Of a stretch of DNA of 37,563 nt, positions 31,545-37,563 are shown one piece after another. Source of the stretch: an uncultured Verrucomicrobiota bacterium (GTDB taxonomy: Bacteria > Verrucomicrobiota > Verrucomicrobiia > Limisphaerales > UBA9464). Positions within the stretch are counted from its first letter, which is position 1. Each line of letters begins with the position of its first letter. The stretch covers positions 1 to 37,563 of the forward strand of contig CAIVQB010000109.1 in assembly GCA_903907925.1 (NCBI GenBank), read 5' to 3'. A program made the translations under genes and the position numbers. The notes under the pieces were generated by a model. That model saw only the letters and a program-made list of their open reading frames with translations, was not told the origin of the DNA and did not search any database.

Positions 31545-34310
31545 ATGAACCGCTGGCCGATGATGCTGTGGCTGCTGGCCGGGTCACTCCTGCGCACCGT
31601 CGCGGAAGTGCCCAAGGCGCCGCATTGGGCCTTCCAGTCGATCCGCCATCCCGCACCTCCCGCCGTCACCCATGCCGCCTGGTGCCAGACGCCTCTCGAC
31701 CAGTTTATCCTGGCTCGATTGGAAGTCCGGGGAATCCAACCGGCACCCGTCGCCGGTCGGCGAACACTCCTGCGCCGGGTGACGTTTGATCTCACCGGAC
31801 TGCCACCGACCGCCGATGAACTGGACGCGTTCGTCGCGGATCCCGCTCCCGATGCCTTCGAACGCCGGTTCAACCGTCTGCTGGATTCTCCGCAATACGG
31901 CGAACATTGGGGGCGCCATTGGCTCGACGTGGTGCGCTACGCCGACACGGCGGGTGAGACGGCCGATTACCCGGTGCCGGTCGCCTGGCGGTATCGCAAC
32001 TACGTCATCGACGCCTTCAACGCCGACAAACCTTACGATGAATTCCTCCGCGAACAGATCGCCGGCGACATTCTGGCCCGGGGTGGTCCGCGGGATCGCT
32101 ACGCCGAACGGGTCACGGCCACCGGATTCCTCGCCATCTCGCGGCGGTTCGGGTTCGACTCCGAGAACTACCATCACCTCACGCTGCAGGACACCATCGA
32201 CACTCTGGGCCAGAGCGTGCTGGGCCTGACCCTCGGCTGCGCGCGATGCCATGCCCACAAGTTCGATCCAGTTTCGACGCCCGACTACTACGCGTTGTAC
32301 GGGATCTTCGAAAGTACGCGGTATGCGTTTCCGGGTTCGGAACAGAAACAGAAACATCGCGCGTTGGTGCCGCTGGTGCCGCCCGGGGAATCGGCTCCCC
32401 GATGGCGGGAATTCGAGGGACGCGTCGCGGCGTTGACAGCGGAATTGGAACGGAGAAAGAGTTCGGCTCCGGCGGCGGTGCTCCGTTCGCTGGACGATCT
32501 GGATGGAGATTTTGAGATGCAGGCTCCCGCGGCCGGCGGCAGCAAAGGGGTGTTGGTGGCACCGTGGGTTTACGAGGGACCGATCTCGGTGTCGACCGAC
32601 GCGCAGAGTCCGTTCAAGAACGTACACCCGGGCGGACGAGTCGGGGTCAGCATCGCAGCCGGGACCCACGCCTATCGCATCGCGCAACAGTTGAACGCGG
32701 TGCGAACTCGCGAATCGGGCAGCAAAGTTTATGTGAACCTCGACTTCCGCGTGGCGACGAACACCCCGACTTCTTCGGGCGTTCACCGTTTTTGGATCGG
32801 GTCTGGTCCCGCCACGCCGGCGGTGGAGCTGTTGATATCAAGCCAGCAGATCGCGTTGCGAACCGGGGACAAATCGGAGGTGTTGCGGCCGCTGCAGCCG
32901 AACCAATGGCACAACCTTCGGCTCACGCTGGATCTGGGTTCCAGTACGGTTTCTGGAAGTGTGGGCCGACCCGGTGATGAATTGAGTTTCGGTGAGCACC
33001 GACTTTCAACGGCGTGGCGGGGGCCGCTCGATTTCCTGGCCGTGGACGGGACCGAATCGAAGGCGGGCGGCCTCCCGGCGATCGCGTTCGACAATCTGGC
33101 GATTCAGGAAGTTCCGATCCCGGCCGTCACAACCACGCCATCCGTGTTCGCCGGGGCAGGGGATTCGGGAGACACGCGGGCTCTTCGACAGGAGTTGGAG
33201 ACGTTGCTCGCCGAGGGACCGTTTGAGTTGGCATATGGCGTGACCGAGGGAACGCCGCGGGACGCGCGGATTCAGTTGCGGGGCGAGCCGGACAAACAGG
33301 GCGATGAAGTGCCGCGCGGTTTCCTCAAGGCGATCGGGGGCGGGCCGTTGCCCAAGACCGCATCGGGCAGCGGTCGATTGGAACTCGCGGAATGGCTGGT
33401 GAGCCCGACGAATCCGTTGACCGCGCGGGTGATCGTGAACCGCATCTGGCAGTATCATTTCGGGCACGGGTTGGTGAGGACTCCGAATGACTTCGGATTG
33501 CGCGGACAGCCGCCGACCGATCCCGACCTGCTGGATTATCTCGCGACGCGTTTCGTCCAGAGCGGTTGGTCGATCAAGGCGCTCCACCGTTTGATTCTGT
33601 CCAGCGCCGTGTACCAACAGGCCAGTCTGGCCTCCCGACCCGCCGACTCGCGCGTTGTCCTTGAATCGGCCGAGGATTGTCCGGTAGTGGCCACTGGATT
33701 CGCCGCCCGATCACGGACGGACTCCGTCAACGCCGATGACTACGGGTCCTTTCCCCGGCGGCGTCTCGGCGCGGAGGAGACGCGCGATTCGATCCTGTTC
33801 GTCACCGGCGAGCTGGACCCGACGCCGGGTCATGGGCATCCGTTTCCAGCACCGACCGGTTGGGGTTTCACCCAGCACGGTCCGTTCAGTGCGGTTTATG
33901 AGGGAAATCATCGCAGCGTTTACCTCATGACCCAGCGCATCAAACGCCATCCCTTCCTTGCGTTGTTCGATGGTGCGGATCCGAACGCCAGCACTGCGGG
34001 GCGGCGCACCACGACCGTGCCTACCCAGGCGCTCTTCTTCCTCAACGATCCGTTTGTCCATGCGACGGCGGAACATCTGGCCGCTCGCGTGATCGCGCGC
34101 GGAGAGGCCGCGATTCCGCGGATTCGGATCACCTATCGGACCGCCCTGGGTCGAAATCCCACACCGGTTGAACAGGTCGATGCGGTGAAGTTCCTGGACG
34201 CCTATCGAGCCGCGCTGGTGGCCGATGGAAAAGCGGATCCGGACCGGGTTGCGATGGCGGCCTTCACCCGCGTCCTGCTGGGCAGCAACGAATTCCTCAC
34301 CGTCGATTGA
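31545..34310 (+). CDS. DUF1549/DUF1553 protein with internal concanavalin-like domain (pair 3)
   Basis: A 921-residue exported protein. The ATG at 31545 gives a signal peptide (MNRWPMMLWLLAGSLLRTVA); ATG at 31527 is an alternative adding six residues. DUF1549 (about 45-250) contains CxxCH (Cys232-Cys235-His236) in GCARCHAHKFDPVSTPDYYALYG. The middle (about 325-525) is a beta-rich domain with LNFDFRV-like and WHNLRLTLDLGSSTVSG strands, a concanavalin-type fold different in sequence from the LamG domain of pair 2. DUF1553 (about 605-920) has NPLTARVIVNRIWQYHFGHGLVRTPNDFG and LHRLILSSAVYQQ. The usual DP-NRLLW segment is replaced by a longer divergent stretch. The DUF1501 partner starts 5 bp after its stop. 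Confidence 0.92.
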   Translation: MNRWPMMLWLLAGSLLRTVAEVPKAPHWAFQSIRHPAPPAVTHAAWCQTPLDQFILARLEVRGIQPAPVAGRRTLLRRVTFDLTGLPPTADELDAFVADPAPDAFERRFNRLLDSPQYGEHWGRHWLDVVRYADTAGETADYPVPVAWRYRNYVIDAFNADKPYDEFLREQIAGDILARGGPRDRYAERVTATGFLAISRRFGFDSENYHHLTLQDTIDTLGQSVLGLTLGCARCHAHKFDPVSTPDYYALYGIFESTRYAFPGSEQKQKHRALVPLVPPGESAPRWREFEGRVAALTAELERRKSSAPAAVLRSLDDLDGDFEMQAPAAGGSKGVLVAPWVYEGPISVSTDAQSPFKNVHPGGRVGVSIAAGTHAYRIAQQLNAVRTRESGSKVYVNLDFRVATNTPTSSGVHRFWIGSGPATPAVELLISSQQIALRTGDKSEVLRPLQPNQWHNLRLTLDLGSSTVSGSVGRPGDELSFGEHRLSTAWRGPLDFLAVDGTESKAGGLPAIAFDNLAIQEVPIPAVTTTPSVFAGAGDSGDTRALRQELETLLAEGPFELAYGVTEGTPRDARIQLRGEPDKQGDEVPRGFLKAIGGGPLPKTASGSGRLELAEWLVSPTNPLTARVIVNRIWQYHFGHGLVRTPNDFGLRGQPPTDPDLLDYLATRFVQSGWSIKALHRLILSSAVYQQASLASRPADSRVVLESAEDCPVVATGFAARSRTDSVNADDYGSFPRRRLGAEETRDSILFVTGELDPTPGHGHPFPAPTGWGFTQHGPFSAVYEGNHRSVYLMTQRIKRHPFLALFDGADPNASTAGRRTTTVPTQALFFLNDPFVHATAEHLAARVIARGEAAIPRIRITYRTALGRNPTPVEQVDAVKFLDAYRAALVADGKADPDRVAMAAFTRVLLGSNEFLTVD

Positions 34311-34315
34311 ATCCC

Positions 34316-35731
34316 ATGAAACCGCACGCTGCCTTCGATCCGACCCGCCGGGGATTCCTGCGATCCATGGTCGGCGGTTCCCTGATGTATCCGGCGCTGT
34401 TTGCGGAATTGCTGGCGCAGGATTCCGGGCGGGCCGGTCTGGAGGATCCGTTGCTGCCGCGATCGCCAATGTTCGCGCCCAAGGCCAAACGGGTGATCTT
34501 CCTCTACATGAGTGGCGGCGTGTCGCATGTGGATTCCTGGGATCCCAAGCCGCGGTTGTTCGCCGATGCCGGGAAGACCATCGCCGTGGATGAATTCCAA
34601 GGGCGAAAGGGCGACTTCAAGATGTTCGCCAAACGGCCGCAGTGGGATTTCGCGCGCCACGGAAAATGCGGCACCGAGGTCAGCGCGCTGTTTCCTTACA
34701 TGGCGGAATGCGTGGACGATTTGTGCGTGATCCGGTCGATGCGGTCGGATCACACCAATCACTACGAGGCGACGCTTGGGATCCACACCGGTTCCTTCAC
34801 CTTCGCCCGGCCGAGCATTGGATCGTGGGTCAGTTACGGATTGGGCTCGGAGAACCGCAACCTCCCGTCGTTCGTTGTCATTGCGCCGAAAACGCCGTAT
34901 GCCGGCGGGCAGGTCTGGGCGAGTGATTTTCTGCCGGGCGCGCATCAGGGAACTCTGGTGGTGCCGGGTGCGGAACCGGTGGCCAACATTCGGCGGCGGG
35001 TCGGTACAAGCGCGCTGCAGGAATTGGAATTGGCGGCGATGGCGAAGATGAACCGGGCGCATCTCGCGACCCGCGCGGAAGACCCGTTGTTGAGCGCGCG
35101 GATCAAGTCCTTTGAGACCGCCTTCGGCATGCAGATGGAGTTGCCGGACGTCTTCGACCTCTCGCGCGAGAGCGACGCCACGCTCCAGCTCTACGGCCTG
35201 GAACGCGGCAGCACCAAGGGTTTCGCCTGGCAATGCCTGGTCGCGCGACGCCTGGCGGAACGGGGCGTACGCTTCGTGGAGTTGATCGATGTCGGCTCCT
35301 CGGACAATTGGGATGCCCACGGCGACATGCTGACCCACACGCCGCTGGCGAAGAATGTGGATCAGGCGGTGGCCGGATTGCTGCAGGATTTGAAATCACG
35401 CGGGATGTTGGAAGACACCTTGGTGGTATGGACCACCGAATTCGGCCGCACGCCGTTCAATGCCGCGGCTGATGCCAAGGGCCGGGAGCATCATCACTGG
35501 GTGTTTTCCTCGTGGCTGGCCGGTGCGGGTGTGAAGCCCGGCACGGTGTACGGTGCGTCGGATGATTACGGCATCAACGTGGCGAAGGATCAGGTCCACG
35601 TGCACGACTTCCACGCGACGATCCTCCACCTGATGGGCCTCGACCACGAACGCCTGACCTACCGCCACACCGGCCGCGACTACCGCCTCACCGACGTCTC
35701 CGGCGAGGTGGTGCAGGGGATATTGGCGTAA
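34316..35731 (+). CDS. DUF1501 protein with Tat signal (pair 3)
   Basis: A 471-residue DUF1501 protein. The Tat motif TRRGFL (11-16) begins the signal. Conserved blocks are FLYMSGGVSHVDSWDPKP, SWVSYGLGSENRNLPSF, GVRFVELIDVGSSDNWDAHGD, TEFGRTPFNAAADAKGREHHHWVFSSWLAGAGVKPGT and DFHATILHLMGLDHERLTYRHTGRDYRLTD. ATG 34316 is preferred over TTG 34307, which would overlap the preceding stop, because the Tat n-region is then of normal length. The HHH at the position where the other two have DHHP is a small difference in an otherwise strongly conserved motif. Partner of the preceding DUF1549/DUF1553 protein. Confidence 0.91.
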   Translation: MKPHAAFDPTRRGFLRSMVGGSLMYPALFAELLAQDSGRAGLEDPLLPRSPMFAPKAKRVIFLYMSGGVSHVDSWDPKPRLFADAGKTIAVDEFQGRKGDFKMFAKRPQWDFARHGKCGTEVSALFPYMAECVDDLCVIRSMRSDHTNHYEATLGIHTGSFTFARPSIGSWVSYGLGSENRNLPSFVVIAPKTPYAGGQVWASDFLPGAHQGTLVVPGAEPVANIRRRVGTSALQELELAAMAKMNRAHLATRAEDPLLSARIKSFETAFGMQMELPDVFDLSRESDATLQLYGLERGSTKGFAWQCLVARRLAERGVRFVELIDVGSSDNWDAHGDMLTHTPLAKNVDQAVAGLLQDLKSRGMLEDTLVVWTTEFGRTPFNAAADAKGREHHHWVFSSWLAGAGVKPGTVYGASDDYGINVAKDQVHVHDFHATILHLMGLDHERLTYRHTGRDYRLTDVSGEVVQGILA

Positions 35732-35793
35732 GTACAAATAGCTTCCTCGAATCCATGTCACCGAACGGATTCCGAGCGCCAAAGGTGCGCCCC

Positions 35794-35964
35794 ATACCAG
35801 CCTGGGGTGCAAGCCCCAGGACTCGATCGATCTCAACTCATCAAGGGCTGAAGGCCCGTTCCAACGGGACAACCTTGTGATAGGTCCGAAGCCGATGTAT
35901 CGGGCTTTCAGCCCTTGACCGATCTCTCACTCCGTACCCTGGGGCTCGCGCCCCAGGCTGGTAT
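35794..35964. mobile_element. 171-bp MITE/REPIN-like palindromic element
   Basis: The ends are a perfect 14-bp inverted repeat, ATACCAGCCTGGGG (35794-35807) and CCCCAGGCTGGTAT (35951-35964). Each end also forms its own hairpin: CCTGGGG-TGCAAG-CCCCAGG (35801-35820) and CCTGGGG-CTCGCG-CCCCAGG with slight offset (35938-35957). Inside lies a second inverted pair, TCAAGGGCTGAAGGCCC (35841-35857) with GGGCTTTCAGCCCTTGA (35902-35918), matching at 16 of 17 positions. No transposase or open frame with function is inside, and no obvious target duplication is seen. It occupies the gap between pair 3 and the AT-rich genes. Read as a non-autonomous element, probably mobilised by a REP-associated (RAYT/Y1) transposase elsewhere. 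Confidence 0.8.
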
Positions 35965-36025
35965 GAAACGGACCGTTGGCCCTGGAGAGAGCGGTGGCCG
36001 AACCGGTTCCAAGGATTCGGGTTGC

Positions 36026-36778
36026 TCAGTTGGCGGGACGGAGCGGTCGAGGTGAAAATCGAGGCTCGAACGCATAAAAACGCTCCAGCATTGCGTCGCT
36101 CGGCTCACCGATAAGAGAAGTCATATGCTTTAAAAACCGCTCGTAGTTGTTCCGCGCGTCGACATCCAGCGAAATTCGCTGAGCATTCAAGTTGTTCAAC
36201 TCCGATTGGGCGCGAGTTTCCTTCTCCTCGGGTGAGAGAGTTGAATCCGCCTGTATCTGGCCGATCTTCGCGTTGTACGTGAAATCCAGGTCAAAGATGT
36301 CGTGGCGCATGTCCATTACATTTGCGCGCATTTCGTAGACCATTCGCACTGCGCTGTAGATGCGGGCACTGCCCGGCTTTTCGGACTCAATCAAATCCCT
36401 CACCCTTTTGAGATATGTTTCAAAGTCTACGTTTGATTCGAAGTCACTTTTGGCCATGAGTTCATACTGATCCGTTCCAATGAATTGTTCCATTGGACCA
36501 TCCACTACGACTGTGGTAATGGTAATGTTTGAGTGGACAATAAAATAGCTATTGGTCGCTCTTGTGGGGTGGCTTGATTGAAGAATCGAGTTGTGTGGAT
36601 CAATTGAGTGTTTTGCGGAGTTTGCCACGGTGCGAGTGTTCGAAATGGAGTCAACGACCACCCCATTTCCTGAGTTCTCGGAACCGATACTCTTCATTCC
36701 TATCTGGGTTTTCCAATACAGAATCGCGATCAAGCCAAATGAAACAAAAACTGCCAGAGCTAGTGGGCGTTTGTTCAT
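36026..36778 (-). CDS. Hypothetical membrane-anchored protein in AT-rich DNA
   Basis: Function not recognised. The ATG at 36778 gives 250 residues beginning with a short cytoplasmic stub (MNKRP), one hydrophobic segment (about 6-22) and then a soluble, Ser/Thr/Asn-rich part that would face the periplasm. Residues about 130-230 are rich in Glu, Asp, Arg and Leu and look alpha-helical, including SPEEKETRAQSELNNLNAQRI; a coiled coil is likely. Base composition is visibly lower in GC than upstream genes, and codon choice is more relaxed. It follows the secreted protein at 36825-37520 on the same strand by 46 bp, so the two may form an operon. Confidence 0.7.
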   Translation of the reverse strand: MNKRPLALAVFVSFGLIAILYWKTQIGMKSIGSENSGNGVVVDSISNTRTVANSAKHSIDPHNSILQSSHPTRATNSYFIVHSNITITTVVVDGPMEQFIGTDQYELMAKSDFESNVDFETYLKRVRDLIESEKPGSARIYSAVRMVYEMRANVMDMRHDIFDLDFTYNAKIGQIQADSTLSPEEKETRAQSELNNLNAQRISLDVDARNNYERFLKHMTSLIGEPSDAMLERFYAFEPRFSPRPLRPAN

Positions 36779-36824
36779 GTGTATTTGTTCCGGAATCCAG
36801 AGATTCAAACGTGGTAAGAGGCTG

Positions 36825-37520
36825 CTACCAAGTAATTCCAAGGCCTGCGCCGCTTCCATGCGTCAGGTTAAATGGGCCTCCTTTCGGGATCGTGGGGTAG
36901 GAAACACCATTGTTTGCGATCGAGCATGTAAAAGTTTCGGTGGATATGCCCGACACTTCATTGCAGTTGCTCCGCTCCCGATCCCATGCCGAACAGGTAA
37001 TCTTTGCATTTGTGACGGGTGACATATGGTGAGGATTCACCTTGTATCGATGCGTAACCTTAAATGTAATATTTGCATCAGTTGTTGCTGTAAAGAATTC
37101 CGAATTGCCCATGGGCATGGTGCATTGGTGAGTCCGAACACTAAATGGGATATCTCCTTCAGATCCACCTGCGGAGATTGAAAATGGCACTACTGAAGTG
37201 ATGTTAATCGGATTTTCAACCCCGGTCATCTGGGTCGTTCTTTTGAATAATGCCTTCCCTGCGCTGTTAACTTGAGCAACCCAGGTGCTGGATGAATTTA
37301 CGCCGCGATACGATGTGGTGGATTTGTACTCGTACTTATACAGTTCCATTACAACATCGGCGGCACCGAATCCGGCGGTTATTGGTGCGATGAGCGCACT
37401 TAAGCCATCTACTACAGGGCCGGCAGCCCCTGCCTTTTCTGCCATACAGCAATGGATTGATTGCAGAGCAACCGACATTGCGATGATGAATGTGGTGGTG
37501 GGGAGAATTGATATTTTCAT
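36825..37520 (-). CDS. Hypothetical secreted protein in AT-rich DNA
   Basis: Function not recognised. The 231-residue product starts with a signal peptide (MKISILPTTTFIIAMSVALQ, cleavage near the HCCMAEKA region). The mature part is rich in Thr, Ser and Asn, predicted mostly beta, with four well-spaced cysteines (in HQCTMP, ITCSAW, SNCNEV and FTCSIA) that could form two disulfides. The C-terminus is Gly-rich (THGSGAGLGITW). Composition is close to balanced AT/GC, unlike the rest of the window. It is the first gene of a possible two-gene unit with the membrane-anchored protein, and a 13-bp palindrome lies 25-37 nt ahead of its ATG. Confidence 0.7.
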   Translation of the reverse strand: MKISILPTTTFIIAMSVALQSIHCCMAEKAGAAGPVVDGLSALIAPITAGFGAADVVMELYKYEYKSTTSYRGVNSSSTWVAQVNSAGKALFKRTTQMTGVENPINITSVVPFSISAGGSEGDIPFSVRTHQCTMPMGNSEFFTATTDANITFKVTHRYKVNPHHMSPVTNAKITCSAWDRERSNCNEVSGISTETFTCSIANNGVSYPTIPKGGPFNLTHGSGAGLGITW

Positions 37521-37544
37521 AAACTCGATTGGTTTTTGTGACTA

Positions 37545-37557
37545 AATCAGACTGATT
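37545..37557. promoter_or_regulatory. 13-bp palindrome upstream of the AT-rich gene pair
   Basis: AATCAG-A-CTGATT is a perfect inverted repeat with a single central base, 25-37 nt upstream of the ATG at 37520. Size and position suit a repressor operator overlapping or following a promoter. The window ends 6 bp further on, so promoter boxes cannot be judged. A chance palindrome is possible. Confidence 0.35.
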
Positions 37558-37563
37558 GTGAAC

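Overview
This is a GC-rich chromosomal segment, most likely from a Verrucomicrobiota bacterium of the Pedosphaera/Limisphaera type; Planctomycetota is the main alternative. The assignment rests on gene content: three DUF1549/DUF1553 + DUF1501 couples, a PEP-CTERM protein, a DUF1080 (3-keto-disaccharide hydrolase) protein, a delta-60-repeat remnant, soluble glucose/sorbosone dehydrogenase paralogues, and a Gram-negative outer-membrane assembly pair (BamA, OmpH/Skp). Shine-Dalgarno sequences are weak or absent before most genes, so several starts were chosen from signal peptides and family alignment.

Region 1 (1-10.1 kb) is housekeeping. It holds a tRNA-Met on the minus strand, then on the plus strand a phosphohexomutase, a carboxy-terminal processing protease, tsaD and an overlapping polytopic membrane protein. 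On the minus strand follow bamA, ompH and ispD, with a clear intrinsic terminator between ompH and ispD. Region 2 (10.1-16.5 kb) is mixed: a truncated delta-60-repeat gene, a PEP-CTERM protein with a likely activator-dependent promoter, a secreted DUF1080 protein divergent from the GTPase engB, an ABC-F ATPase, and a stand-alone cyclic-nucleotide-binding protein.

Region 3 (16.5-35.7 kb) is the distinctive part. Three translationally coupled or near-coupled gene pairs each encode a Sec-exported DUF1549/DUF1553 protein with CxxCH motif(s) and a Tat-exported DUF1501 protein. Two pairs are divergent around a 141-bp gap; the third lies 6 kb further on. Between them are a secreted beta-lactamase-fold serine hydrolase, two secreted GSDH-family (PQQ sugar dehydrogenase-like) paralogues, a GNAT acetyltransferase and a secreted glycerophosphodiester phosphodiesterase. 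I infer an extracytoplasmic oxidation and hydrolysis module for carbohydrates, but the substrate is not visible in the sequence.

Region 4 (35.7-37.6 kb) starts with a 171-bp MITE/REPIN-like palindromic element. It is followed by two minus-strand genes of unknown function in visibly AT-richer DNA, which look acquired. Several other short repeats are scattered through the window; two lie in frame inside DUF1553 coding sequence. No CRISPR array, rRNA, transposase or phage gene was seen.
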